From Limanda limanda (taxonomy: Eukaryota; Chordata; Actinopteri; Pleuronectiformes; Pleuronectidae), in the NCBI RefSeq assembly GCF_963576545.1, contig NC_083651.1, positions 11,887,886 to 11,951,885 of the forward strand: a DNA stretch of 64,000 nt, read 5' to 3'. The notes under the pieces were generated by a model. That model had not been told where the DNA came from. It was given only the letters and a program-made list of their open reading frames with translations, and searched no databases. Below are positions 1-50,195 of the stretch, piece after piece; the first letter of the stretch is position 1, and each line of letters begins with the position of its first letter. The position numbers were made by a program, and so were the translations under genes.

Positions 1-590
1 TGTATGATTTTGATGTTTTGAGTTATTATTAATTATGATAATTAAATGGTTATAATATATTTTTTTAGCAATATAAAATTCCCTCATTCCAATTTCTGAA
101 TTTGGAATAATCTCTGCTTTTCTTTGTCTCTGATATAAAACAAAATGTTTTCAGATTTCTGATTGGACTGTTTGAATGTTTCACTTTGAGCCCTTAAACA
201 TTTGATGATATACATTTTTTAACTGTCTCCGACATCTCCCAAACAATTCACTGGAAAGATCTGCAAAGAAAACACAGATCGTCATGTTTTCGAAATGAAT
301 GGTTAACTAAACGAATGATAAACTTAATGGTTTATCAAAAAAAATGTTTCCATTACCTTTGTATCTACAGAGCAACTGATTAAGCTTGTGAGTGTGTTTG
401 GTCTGTTCTAGACATCTTGAAGACGTCACCTTTGGCTCTGGGAAGTAGCAACGAGTAGTTTGTCACTATTTATTTACTTTTGACAGTTGTTTTCTTTACA
501 GAGGAAAGAGAATTAAAAGTATTCAGGGGAAGCGGTTTTTCAGGAACGTGCAGAGAAACCAGTTCTGACATTGTTTGTTTGCCCTTTCAG

Positions 591-8798
<8,208 letters not shown>

Positions 8799-10745
8799 GG
8801 AGTTGGGATGCCTATGGCCTGACTCCGCCCCTCGCTGCTCAGCACAACCCGAGGGCCAATCACAGAGGGTTTGTCAACGGCCGAGGAGGCGTGACCCTGT
8901 GAGCCCTGGAGCCAGGGCCCGAGTCTTGAATGAACACTACCTTAGCTTTAGATTCATCCGGAGATGTCTGTATTGCCTAATTGTTCCTGCATGGCCACGA
9001 TCTGCTTGTGTAGTGCCATTACAGTCCTATCACTGAAAGCACGGAGATGAATGTGTTAGTGCCAGGCGGGGGGGTAGGAAACGGAGAACGCTGACTACTA
9101 TTTGATTAAGACTTTGTCCCTGTTCTGTGATTCTTAGTAGTTCTTTCATTCTGTAAAACTGTGATATCCACTATTCCATTTTTTTTTACCCTGTTACACG
9201 CTAAACCAGGTTCAAATCGAATGGTTCTCTTTTTGAATGAATTGCAAGTTGTACCCCAGGTTCAAGGTCAAATAATTCCTCCTCTCTAGACGGACTCTAG
9301 TTTTCATGGTACGTTCTTTGTCTGACTTTGTTTAAAAGCATGACTTGAAATTGTGTATAGTTATATCAATCCCATTAATGCAGAAACTGTTAAAACTCTA
9401 AAGTGATTTACTGATATTTATTTCACATCCTGCTGATGAGGAGAGACTCTCAAATGAAACCCCACATCAACCACTACTCACTGATTACAGATTGAGAAAT
9501 TGTGGTTACACTGTCTTATACTACGATGGAGTGTTAGGGACATGAGGAAATAAGTTCTGAGATTTCGAGAATATAGTTGGAGTTTAGAAGAAAAGAAATA
9601 GGTCGAGAATAAAGCAAGACCCAAAATATTTAGGAAATAAGCTGCAATGAGAACCCCTACGTGGCAAAAATCTTGAACTAATCTTATGAAACAAGGCAAT
9701 GGCGATTAAGTCTGTGATTCTTTATTTAGGAGACTCAATTTCTTACACCATCTTTTCAAAGTCGTGATAAAAGTGAAATTTTGTTATTTGTGAAACATAC
9801 TAAGGTATAACTTAACAAGATGTTTTACATTCTTCATTTTAACGCTGACTACAGACTGATTTTCTGCTATTCCCCCTAGAAAATTTCGCAACATTTATGA
9901 CGAAACAGTTGTCTTGTTAAAGTTCGACTTTCTTCTCAAAATCCACTTGGCCCTAATACTCCGTAGTAGTAGAAGCCTTACTGATGAGTGTTCCCCCCCC
10001 AGAGATGTACATTAACTTGAAGAGGCTGATTGGGAGAATTAATTCATCAAACTCCTCCAAAGAGAAAATACTTTTTATAGTATTGGAGACCAAAATGTTG
10101 AATCACAACACGATCATGCCATCAGCTCAGGTTTAGCCAAATAAACAGTGAAACAGTCTTAACATAGGGAAAAAACATTGTAATTAAGAGGATGTTGTAG
10201 AAAAAGGTACAGAGAGCAGAGGAATCTGGGTGAATCTGTTACAGCTGAGAAAAGTTTCCTGTGTGTTTGTGTATTTGTGTATCGTGACGATTGTCTCATG
10301 TTGAAATGAGTGCGACGTGTTCCTTCCTTGTTATTAATGTGCATCGACATCTGTATGCGTGGAAACCTGTTTCCATATTTCAGTCCTGTGTGTGTGTTTG
10401 TGTTGTGTGATGATAGTTTTTGTAGCACCAGTAGACTGCATTCCCCTCCTGGCCACCTGTGGTACTGACCCGACCAAACACAACGTGGCAGGAGTGACGA
10501 TGGAGCAAAATGAAAAATGGACCGAGCTGCTTTAAAACTTTTTTTTTACCGAACAGCAACCTGCCCCGGAGGGAAGGTGTTGTTCACTCACAGCTGTGCC
10601 ACCAGTCGTGCTTTGATTATTGCTCAGTAACCACGGCGATCGATACGCAGAGTTTTGGTGCTCGCTCCCTGTTCAGAGGGTTTGTGTTTGTGGCTCTCAC
10701 AGATTGTATATAGAGAAATAAAGAGTTATTACGTCATGTGATGTT
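8799..10745 (+). other. dcbld2: dcbld2 3' untranslated region
   Basis: No coding exon follows the dcbld2 stop. The stretch is AT-rich and lacks long open frames. It ends shortly after a canonical AATAAA at 10717-10722 followed by a GT-rich element (gtcatgtgatgtttt). Another AATAAA at 10140-10145 could give a shorter form. The exact cleavage point cannot be read from sequence. Confidence 0.6.
10717..10722 (+). terminator. Polyadenylation signal, probable distal dcbld2 site
   Basis: AATAAA followed within about 20 bases by a GU-rich downstream element. It is the last strong signal before the convergent tmem30c gene. Confidence 0.6.
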
Positions 10746-11370
10746 TTATTTCAATCTTCAGCTGTCGTCAAGACAGTAAAAATCATTACACTGACAAAAA
10801 GTTGTTGAACCAACCAAAAATATGCAGATTGCTAACACAAAATTATTGGGTTTGTCCAAATTAAAATCAAGAAGTTGTGAGGACACAATTTATAGCTTCG
10901 ATTTGAAGAAACTTTGTTTTTTTCTTTTATGAAGTTGTTAAACATTTTTCTTTTCTCAGTGCAGGCAACTTGCATATGATTCATGTCTGTTTATCTTTAG
11001 TCTCAGAATGTAGAGTTCACAATTACAAATTCAGTTTTGTTTCCTCAATCAACAACAACCATATTTAACTTTATGGAAAAACACATTAAAATTGAATCAT
11101 CAGTCATTTTTTTTTTGATTTACAGCTAAATATCTATTCATGACATTTTCAAGTTGTACTTTGTGTTGCCAGACATACACTGAGCTGGTGCACATAGTAA
11201 TAATTATACCTGCAAAACATGTTACATGGTTACTTGAAGCATTTAGCTCAAAGCTGCTCTGAACCATGAGAGAGCTGCTGACATGATTGTGTATTTTTAG
11301 TCGTAGGCTGAATAACCACATCTAGAGCTCATGTAAACCTTGACGTAGAAACAGCACGCGCTGAACATTT

Positions 11371-11535
11371 TATCCATCCATCTGTTTTCTATATTTGAGG
11401 ATAGCGGAGGGTAAACTGGAACATATAGAGAGAAACAACCATTCCAATATTAAGGTAATTTGGATAACAGAAAGATCCCGTCCGTTCCTGGATCTGAACC
11501 CGGGGACCTTCTTGCCATAAGACGACATTGCACAG
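11371..11535 (+). repeat. Degraded teleost dispersed repeat with a TATCCATCCATCT head
   Basis: Begins with the tatccatccatct head and ends with the GGATCTGAACCCGGGGACC / CTTCTTGCCATAAGACGACA phrases. I recognise these as parts of a very common fish repeat, of which a fuller copy lies at 49.59-50.19 kb. Here it sits just downstream of tmem30c. Family name not certain. Confidence 0.6.
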
Positions 11536-11621
11536 ATTAATCTCATTAATTATATTAAATTAAAAACTACAATTCAGTTTTTTGACTGGGAGTTACAAGG
11601 TTGTGTCTGCTGGTGTCCCTC

Positions 11622-11627
11622 TTTATT
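11622..11627 (-). terminator. Candidate tmem30c polyadenylation signal
   Basis: AATAAA on the minus strand, about 280 bases after the tmem30c stop codon. It is the first canonical signal noticed downstream; no transcript evidence. Confidence 0.4.
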
Positions 11628-11907
11628 ATACATCACACTTTGAATATAGTGGAGTTTTTGTATATCACATTTACTGCGGCGCCTCAACACCAGAGTGACT
11701 GGGTCTTACTGATAATGTGATCATTAAAATAAATATAATTATCTTATAAATATTAACAGTGCATGATGTGTGGCTTGTTAAAAATACAAAAAGTTCATCA
11801 GTTCAAATCAACAAGTAAACCTTTTTAGAACCTTTTTTCCGTTCAGGTATTTTTAAAACAGCAGTTATCGATCTTCAGCGGCTTGAACGTTTTTACCGCT
11901 TTTCCCT

Positions 11908-14443
11908 TCACTCTTCCATGTTCTTCCCCGTCTTTCCAAACTTCCACCAAACCACCGTGAGGAGGATGGCGATCAGGAGGATCAGACTGCTGGTCACAAG
12001 GTAAGCGATGGGCAGGAAATGGTTCTGACCTCCGAACCAGGTCAGCGTGGTCAGCACCAGTTCCTTCCTGCCTTGGAAATGCTGCACAGGGAAGTCTAGG
12101 AAGTCAGAGGTCAAGGATGAAAATAAGCGATGGCAAAGTGAAGCTCGATGGAAGATGGCTGGCCTGTGGTCTGAAAATAGTTGCTAAGACACAGGAAAGA
12201 AAAGCACACAATGGGACGTGTGTGACCTGATTTAACCACGACAGCAGTGAAAGGATACTGTAGGCTATCTCGATCTCGTAAGACCCCGCTGGAAGCCCCT
12301 TGGTAAAGGGGGGGTCGCCTCGGTATAAAACCCCATAGAGCTTCTTGAAGTTGGGGAACGCTGCTTCCCTCATCCACACGATCAGGTCGTCGTTAATGAA
12401 GCCGTTGTTTGTTGGATCCATCGGATCGAGCTCGTACACGGGTTTCTGCCAGAACAGAGGCTTAGCTGTGCCTGGGGGAGACAATTCAAACCAGTCACAA
12501 TGAAGGAGTAGAAAGGAATAATACAGATTCTGTGTTTGGTTACATCTGGATTTATTTACCTTCAAACACTTGATCCAGGGTCAAGTTCTCCATCTGTGGG
12601 TTGCGGTACTTGACATTTTTGTCCGTGTACCAGGAGATGCCTCTCCGCAGCAATGGAACCCTCACTGGGCTTCCCGATTTGATATAGTGCAGAGTGAAGG
12701 AGTCTGGGAGATGAGAGGGAAATGAGATGATGAAAAGACGGAGAAGGGATGTGATGATCGATGGAGTGATTGAGAAATGGCGTTTTACCATTGAACATGC
12801 TGTTGGCCACAGCACCACAGGGGGCGATGGGGAGTCCGTTCTGGTCTCTGTCGAAAGGCGTGCAGTAAGAACTGGGATTCTGGTGAAGAAACACTCGACC
12901 ATTATTTACCATTTAATACCATTTTAAACTAAAAAGCAGTGGTTGAATTTAACGAATTACAATTAACTTTACTTTGTTTCAGAGAGACATAGTGATTATG
13001 ACTCCCTCACCTACAATTTTATTATAAATTAAAATACCTAGTGGTATATGAAGCCGTCAATCAGCTTTGCTTTGATCCAACTACAGCAAGAAAATGATGC
13101 TCACATAGAAATCATTCAGGGATAATACGATTAAACATTTTATATCATACTATACACAAACTAAACATATGAGCATTTTAATAACTCAAGTATATGTTTG
13201 AATTGTCCACCATATATAATTATGGACGTCACATATCATCTCACTATCCAGAAATGAAGCCAAAATACCGCGGATACGAATGCTGCCATTTTGCACATTG
13301 AGAGCCAGAGTTGCAATCGGGGGAGAGGATGTATTTTTGGGAAATTTCTAATAAATCTATCAGGAAGTTAAGCGTTTTATTTTGGTTAATTAAGTGGTAC
13401 ATTACCTGCAGTACCTCAAAGTGCTTTACACTACACGTCACATTCACTCCCTTCACACGCACACACTCATTTCGCGCTTACACTCTTTTCTATCCGGGCC
13501 ATCAGGGGCGGTTTAGCCAGAGCTGAGCCAATTAATACACGGAGCTACCTTTAAGTTTGTCTTCCTGCCGACCATCTGTCCATCGTCTCTGGAGTCCATG
13601 TATCTACGCAGGTTCTGGTGGAAGTTCTTGAGGCCGTAATAGAAAAAGACGTCTCCCTGGAGCAGCCGAGGTGAAAAGATCATCAGCACAGAAATGAAAC
13701 AGAACTCTATCTTTGATTTACAATATATGGTGTTGACTTTGACTTCAAGGGGACAACAATCTGAACTAGAGGTCAATTTACCATCTTCTTCTTCAAAGGT
13801 TTCAATCTCAGCTGACCTCACTGGAGGACCACATGCAGCTGAAAGCTCTGATCGAAGCTCCTACGTGAACCTTGAGTAAGATGACCTCGTCCCACTCCGT
13901 TTGTCAAACTTTAAGGTTATTTACCTTTAAGGGTTTCTTGATGTCGAGGACCACTGTGCAGCTGCAGCTCTGTCCTGCGTTGCTCTCATTTTGAAGCTTT
14001 TCAAAACATATGGAACATTGCCCAGCTACGGTGTAATCCATCTGCAAAGACAGGAGAGATAATTGTTGATCTAATTCACAAGCGGACCCCAGACCTTTCC
14101 TCTCTGGCACTCCCTTTTTTTATTGCACACAAGTTGCACTCGGTTTCTTCCTCTCTCTGAATCTTACAAACATACACAGTATTTAAATACCACATAAACA
14201 AATACAGAAAAGGCAAGTGTACTTTTCACAACCACACTCACTCACCTTTACTTCCTGTGTGCTCTGAACTGTGAGAAGCAGCCACACTCCCAGCAGCATA
14301 CATATCAAAGCCATAAAGTAGAAGAAAGGCAGCACAGTGTTAGCAGTCAGCATGGGAGACCAGGCCGGTAGCCTCTGCTGTTTGAAAGCCGAGTTGTCTG
14401 GCCTCCGGGCCAAGGGCCCAGGCTTGCCCTTCACTTTGCCCAT
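11908..14443 (-). CDS. tmem30c: tmem30c (CDC50 family, P4-ATPase flippase beta subunit)
   Basis: CDC50/TMEM30 proteins are obligate partners of P4-ATPases, needed for their folding, ER exit and flipping of phospholipids. Seven coding exons on the minus strand (in transcript order 14246-14443, 13925-14041, 13549-13656, 12789-12879, 12560-12703, 12259-12471, 11908-12095) join in phase into 352 residues. Two membrane helices are visible: near the N terminus (VLPFFYFMALICMLLGVWLL) and near the C terminus (IAYLVTSSLILLIAILLTVV). Between them is a glycosylated ectodomain with the family blocks GDVFFYYGLKNFHQN, RRYMDSRDD, IAPCGAVANSMFN, TDKNVKYRNP, NNGFINDDLIVWMR and LPAGSYEIEIAYNFPV. Paired cysteines (CSIC, CSC, YC and APC) match the family. 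The start is the first ATG before the conserved N-terminal helix. Position beside dcbld2 and cmss1 supports TMEM30C rather than A or B. The gene looks fully intact. Confidence 0.93.
13411..13515 (+). repeat. Degraded dispersed fish repeat (CTCAAAGTGCTTTACA type)
   Basis: Contains ctcaaagtgctttacacta followed by the CATTCACTCCCTTCACACGC phrase, seen in many fish genomes as the end of a short dispersed element. Lies in tmem30c intron 3, beside exon 3. Confidence 0.4.
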
Positions 14444-14959
14444 GATGGAGACCTTCAGCCGGGGACGGGAGAGGAACTCGCTGCACAGCGGGAGAGCAGA
14501 AAAGTTGTGTACGAGGAGGCTCGAGTATCTTCACTTCCTGTTCCGTTTTTCAGCGATATCTCCCTGCACCCACTCACACACACAGTCTGCTTGCCAAGAG
14601 ATTTTCCCAGCAGGCCTTGCAGGGCGGGGAGATTGTTGTGGCCTGTTACTTATTAACCACATTTCTTTACTACGTAACTACCTCTTTCTGTTTGTCTTAC
14701 TTCTATATTTTCTTTGTGATAAGGTTTTGTTCTCTACCATTTCCCTCCTACTAGAAAACACACACATACACTTTCTGTTTATTTACATCTAAATCACACA
14801 GAAGTTAATTTTATGTCTTTATTGTAATTGGCTGTGGTAGAGCATCTGTTGTTCTGGGCATGTTTGTGCTGCTTTTAAAATGCTTTTTTTAAAGGATGTT
14901 ATGATAAATGAGGCTTCCTAGTGGGCAAGTAAACTGATGATCTCACATTGTCAGTAGGA

Positions 14960-14969
14960 GGGACTTCCC
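14960..14969 (+). promoter_or_regulatory. NF-kappaB consensus decamer
   Basis: GGGACTTCCC fits GGGRNWYYCC exactly. It lies about 0.5 kb upstream of the tmem30c start codon. Single short motif, so function is uncertain. Confidence 0.3.
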
Positions 14970-15017
14970 AAGGTCGGAGTAAACAAACAGAGGGACGCCG
15001 GTTCCATTCGGAGTCGG

Positions 15018-15023
15018 TTTATT
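15018..15023 (-). terminator. Candidate cmss1 polyadenylation signal
   Basis: AATAAA on the minus strand about 213 bases after the cmss1 stop. A second AATAAA at 15222-15227 is only 9 bases after the stop and seems too close to be the main site. Confidence 0.45.
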
Positions 15024-15235
15024 CAATGCATCACACTGGGACATTGTGTTGAAGTACAAGAGCGAACAAACATTCGACACGGCCTCTGAGAATAGTTAAA
15101 AACACAACACAGGTTTCACACAGACACAAAAGGAAATCAAACAGGAAGAGGCCCCTCGGCTTGTTGTCAGGTCCACCATCGCTTTGAACATCAAGTCGTC
15201 ACATGGATTGTTTGCAAGTTTTTTATTATGTGCAG

Positions 15236-45582
<30,347 letters not shown>

Positions 45583-45720
45583 TTTCGTCTTCACCGGCTG
45601 TGTGTCCAATCAGAGGGGGCGCGACAGGGTTCGTTCACAAGCAGCACGTTGAAAACCACCGAGAGGAACCATGAACTCAGAATCCCAGGAGGCTTTGCGC
45701 CACCGTGAACAATATAAACT
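45583..45720 (-). promoter_or_regulatory. cmss1 promoter and 5' untranslated region
   Basis: Directly upstream of the cmss1 start on the minus strand lies an inverted CCAAT box (CTGATTGG) in a GC-richer stretch (GGGGGCGCGAC on the plus strand). No TATA box is apparent, as is usual for housekeeping ribosome-biogenesis genes. Transcription start not determinable. Confidence 0.5.
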
Positions 45721-45982
45721 GAACACTGTAAATAAGCGACGTAGAGTATCATTTAATTTGGTGAAAGTGAAGTTTTCTTGTTAACAATATATTTTACGTT
45801 AAAGGTAGGAAGTGCCAAGATTTTCTTAATTTCAAAGTTTTCAGTAACATAAGTAAGTTTTTTTCTTTAACGAAACAAAGAACATTGAAACTTTTTTTTT
45901 TTTTAAATATAAATACAAAGAAGCCAAAAAAGAGCCAGTATTCAACAGACATTAGTTGGCACAGTATGAATATATAAAACAT

Positions 45983-46136
45983 CCTGTATGATACAGGTTC
46001 TGACTCACACATATGCAATGCTGCCAATTATGCCAATTGTCTTCATTAAAAGATGTGCAAGAACATTTCTCCTAATGAGACATTTAATATCATGGTTGCA
46101 TAGCAAATGCAACACGGTGCGAGACTTATCTCCACC
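45983..46136 (+). repeat. Local direct duplication, copy A
   Basis: Shares with copy B (46361-46484) the ordered blocks CTGACTCACACATAT, CAATGCTGC, TGTCTTCA, CTCCTAAT, GACATTTAAT/GGACATTTAAT and TCATGGTTGC. Offset about 375 bases. Small insertions separate the blocks. Confidence 0.75.
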
Positions 46137-46189
46137 ATGTGTGATCTAAACTCCACAAAAGTACCGCATTAGACAACTTTAAGTACTGG

Positions 46190-46360
46190 ATATAAAGTTC
46201 TCTAGTTAACAATTTTATATGATGCTGATGCTAAATCCGCAGTGAAACAGTGGAAAAATCTCAAAGATCCTTGGAGCAACCTACCTGCCAAAACTGTACA
46301 AGTGTACCCAGGAGAACCATTGCTGTTTTAAAGGCAATGGGTGGTTGCATTTCCAAAGTA
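46190..46360 (+). mobile_element. C-terminal remnant of a Tc1/mariner-like transposase
   Basis: Two reading frames give consecutive pieces of a Tc1-like transposase end: KSAVKQWKNLKDPWSNLPAK in one frame, then TSVPRRTIAVLKAMGG in another. The second resembles the SVPRR...AVLKAKGG tail of fish Tc1-like transposases. The frame change and missing upstream part mean it is a dead relic. Confidence 0.6.
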
Positions 46361-46484
46361 CTGTGTGACATAGGCTCTGACTCACACATATACAATGCTG
46401 CAAATCTGTTTTTGTCTTCACCAAGAGAACTCCTAATTGGACATTTAATGTCATGGTTGCTTGGAAAAAGCTAAGACATCTCCA
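46361..46484 (+). repeat. Local direct duplication, copy B
   Basis: Second copy of the unit at 45983-46136, lying directly after the Tc1-like remnant. Confidence 0.75.
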
Positions 46485-48087
46485 ATATTTAAAAGCAAAA
46501 TGAAAGCTGTGTGCCCAGTGTTTCTAAACAGGCCTAAACGGAACCTCATTAATAATAATGATAATGTTTAAGAGCAACAATCTATGCTAAATACTTTGCC
46601 TGCCTGCATATTATTTAGTTTGGCACAAAAGAAGACATTTTTCTGAGCAAGGTTGTTTCCACCCTGAATGTGTTCCCTGCTGTATTTGGTGTTGAAAGAA
46701 ATGAGGACATGTTTCAGTAAAAAGAGCAATTTAGATTAGAGACTATCCCTCCAGATAACACATTGTCACATGTTGTGCTAACAATTATATATTGAATAGA
46801 TAATGTCATCTGAAGACTAGAGACACAATGGGTCGTGTTGGATTAGTAATATTATGGTGATGAGCAATAAACATGAAAATAACTAGTTCGACTCTGTTCC
46901 CCACACATTATACCTGCTACAAGAGATTTTCTGTAATGGAAAAGGACTGCAGACACATCACTTTACCTCAGATACTGTTCCTTTCTCTGACATTTAATTA
47001 TATCTATTTAGCTTATAAACATCAGATGTTTACCTTTTTAAAAATAGCAAATGAAATTGCGGGATAAACCCTTTTTATTTATCATAAGGTGAAGTTCCCA
47101 CGGAAGATGATAGCAACAACCTACTGTTTTACTAAGTGTTTCTACATGTTGGAAAGAAAAGAAAACCATTACGTCCTCTGTCATTATGGCCTGGACAGGG
47201 TGATCTCATTTTCCAACACACAGAAGAGAGGAAAGTGGAGAGAACGGAGGAGGACGTGTTTGGAATAGTGCCCTCTTTTCTGCAGCTGTAGCGGAGAGGA
47301 GAGACAGATCCTCTGGGAGTAATTGCATGCTTTTTTGTGTTTCAGTCGGAACAACACATTTCTGGCTGGTAGAGGCTACGAGATGTTTGATTAAAGCTTT
47401 GCCATGAAAAAAAAGAGAACAGACTGATTACTGGGGGAAATTATAAAGGGTTGAGGATGGTTATGCTGTGTAACTCTAAAAGGGGGGAAGAAAAACAAAT
47501 CAAGAAGGAGAAAGGAAGGATGCAGTCAACACATTGTGCCGAGGTCTGCCAACATTCAGGCAGAACAATGGACGCTAAATGGCAGCTTTGAATGTAATTA
47601 AGCATCATTCCTATAAAACGCATGCCTCTTCCTCGTGTCCCCTTCCCACAATGTTTGGCTGCATTTTTACTAGAAACAAGATGCCGAACAAAAAGCACAA
47701 TGCTTTTGCTCTAAACCTCAGAGAGACTTATTATATTTTGTCAAATCTAGTTTTTCCTGTGTTGATCGGCCAACATGTGTGCGAGAGAAATAGTGCATAT
47801 TGAAAGGATACAGTTTGGAGAATAGTTCATAATGTAAAAAAAATATTTTTTGGTGCAAATGAAGAAGAGATACAAAAGGTGGGTTGAAAAAGACACAGAT
47901 GTTCTTTTTTGAGCAAGTGATTGTGGAAGAAAATTGAGATTGTGTGCATTTGCTGATGCAGAATTAAATATATATATATTTAGTTATCTAAAAAATTTAG
48001 AATATCTTTGTCCTGGTGTTCTATTTCATTCTTATACTTCTAAGAAGTTTTCCACGTTTTGAATTAGGGTTTTTGCTGAAAGTAAAT

Positions 48088-48290
48088 TGTGAAGATTAAT
48101 ACCAGTAAACTAACGCAAAAACAACTGAACAGATTTCAACAAAACTTGTTTGAAGGATGGGACATTGGCCAAGAAAAAGACCATTACATTTTGACACTGC
48201 AAGATGGGGGGGGTTTAAGACATTTTCACCAATATCCCAGGAAAAGATTTATGGATTTTGATGGGCAAAAATCTGCTTGATTGACTTTTA
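48088..48290 (+). repeat. Dispersed fish repeat, copy 2 of 4
   Basis: Contains acgcaaaaacaactgaacag, ATTTCAACAAAACTTGTTTG and AAGGATGGGACATTGGCC, the same ordered phrases as the copies near 7.5, 51.4 and 52.3 kb. Confidence 0.6.
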
Positions 48291-49584
48291 AGGGGCCTCG
48301 AAGGAGTGTCTAGCTGTTACCTGTGGACAGAGACAAGTTACCTGTTGCCCATTGTTTCCAGTCCTATACTAAGCTAGACTAACTGACTGGAGTTCTAAAT
48401 CTAACAGAAAGCCACAAGAATTGTGTTGGTTGTCCCCTCTAAATTCTAAGTAAATTCTTCTTATATGGATTAAAGTCTCACATTTATTTTTCGGTAGCAA
48501 CACAGGAAAACGATATAAGATGCCAAAAGACCTAACTACTGTCAATAGCTGTCTGGGAACTTGAGAAAACGCTGAAGAAGAGCGAAAGAGAAAATAAGCA
48601 TCATTGTAATTAAAGGCGGACAGCTGTCTCTTCAGGCTCCTGTGATTGCACACTGCGGAGCATTGGTGTTAATGTGTTTATTTTGTTGTAAGCAGCTGTT
48701 CTTCCACTTTCTCATTTTAATGATCTAAAGGAGTTGTGTTATTTTCAGTTGCCATCCTCCTCTCTTTTACTGAGTGTATTTTTTCCTTCTATTGAACAAG
48801 AGAACGAGAGGGAGGATGAGCGATCGAGAATGGACACGGACTAATTATGGCTTAGAAGAAGTTCAGTGCTAATTACAACACATCCACAAAACTGTCTATT
48901 TCCTACCTATTTTCATGCTTTGTGTTTTCAAGTAGGCCCTTAGCTAAAGATCTTCTTTATCTAAAATCCTTACAGTGTCTTTCCCCAAAAAAACATCTCC
49001 CAGATTGCAGCATTTTAAAACTGTTTTGATTGATGCCTTGGCCGTCCTATTTGTAGTCCATAAAGTAGCAAAAGATTTGATTACTTCCCTAATTGGGCAG
49101 TGACCTCATCTAATTAGTGGACAACCCAAGGAGAGTTACGCATTAAGTTAACTACAGAGTCAAAGAAGAAAATGATGATTCAAATGAATATGAAATGAAA
49201 TACAGTAACTGTCATGTTAGCGTGCCACAGCCAGAACGGAGGGGTCAGCCAGGTATTTAATGGTCTGACAGCCAGTATGTTACAGAGCGCAAATAAACAG
49301 GAAGTGACCTTGAGCTTTCTAAAACTTCATCACACACAACTTCCAGTCCAAGTTACAACTGTATTCATGAGCAGCTGGCTGAGCCTGACCTGCATGGAGA
49401 TGCGCTGCATTATAAACACTTGGCAAATATTCATTTGTTGCTGTCGCTTTCTGTCATGTTCGTTGTTTTTTGAGGCTTTTTTGTGCGTGTTCTGTTGTAA
49501 TGGTGGAAAAACGAAGACATTAAAGTTGGAAATATTCAAAATTGGCAAAAAAAACTCCATCCATCATCATCAGTTTGTCCTGTT

Positions 49585-50195
49585 GAGGGACTGGCGCTAA
49601 TCCCATCTGAAACTGGACGAGAGGCAGGGTACACCCTGGACAGGTCACCAGTGTATGGCAGGCCCAACATCCATCATCAATCCATTTGTCCGTCCGTCCA
49701 TCCATCCATCCATCCATCCATCCATCCATCCATCCATCCATCCATCCATCCATCCATCCATCCATCCATCCATCCATCCATCCATCCATCCATCCATCCA
49801 TCCATCCATCCATCCATCCATCCATCCATCCATCCATCCATCCATCCATTAGATCCATCAATCTAAATGTATGCCACTATTCTTTTGAGAGTAGAGGAGA
49901 ATCCCAGCTGGATTTGGACGAGAGAATTATACACTACTTTACTATCGCCAGTGTATCACAGGGTTAACTAACAACCATTTAGTCTCACAATCATACAATC
50001 AAATTAGAGTCTTCAATCAACCTGACCCCAATCTACAAGTCTCTAGACTGTGGGAGGAAGCAGGAGTTCCCGAAGAAAACCCAAGCAGGCACGGGGAGAA
50101 CATACAAACTCCAAAAAGAAAATTTCTTGCCAGCCCAGGATTCGAGCCAACAACCTTCTTCCTGCGTGGCGACAGTGATAACCACTGTAGTAAAA
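49585..50195 (+). repeat. Teleost dispersed repeat interrupted by an expanded TCCA microsatellite
   Basis: Carries, in order, GGGACTGGCGCTAATCCC, GAGGCAGGGTACACCCTGG, ACAGGTCACCAGTGTATG, then the TCCA array, then GAATCCCAGCTGGATTTGG, CGCCAGTGTATCACAGGG, CTGTGGGAGGAAGCAGGAG, CGGGGAGAACATACAAACTC and GTGGCGACAGTGATAACCAC. This is one of the commonest fish repeats. A short relic of it lies at 11.37 kb. Confidence 0.75.
49697..49849 (+). repeat. (TCCA)n microsatellite, about 38 units
   Basis: An uninterrupted 153-base TCCA tetranucleotide array inside the dispersed repeat. Translations reading HPSI or DGWM over it are artefacts. Confidence 0.98.

Larger units (their letters stand above)
14444..15235. 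other. tmem30c 5' flank and cmss1 3' flank
   Basis: This gap holds the 5' untranslated region and presumed promoter of tmem30c, and the cmss1 3' untranslated region; both genes are on the minus strand. Near 14,540 there is CAGGAAGTG on the minus strand, an ETS-type site. A perfect kappaB-type decamer lies at 14960-14969. No other gene is seen. Confidence 0.5.

Noticed and set aside
1..590. Search for the preceding dcbld2 CUB exon in the first 590 bases
   Set aside because: No open frame with CUB features and proper splice sites; it must lie left of the window.
49520..49967. Open frames of HPSI and DGWM
   Set aside because: Translation of the TCCA tetranucleotide array.
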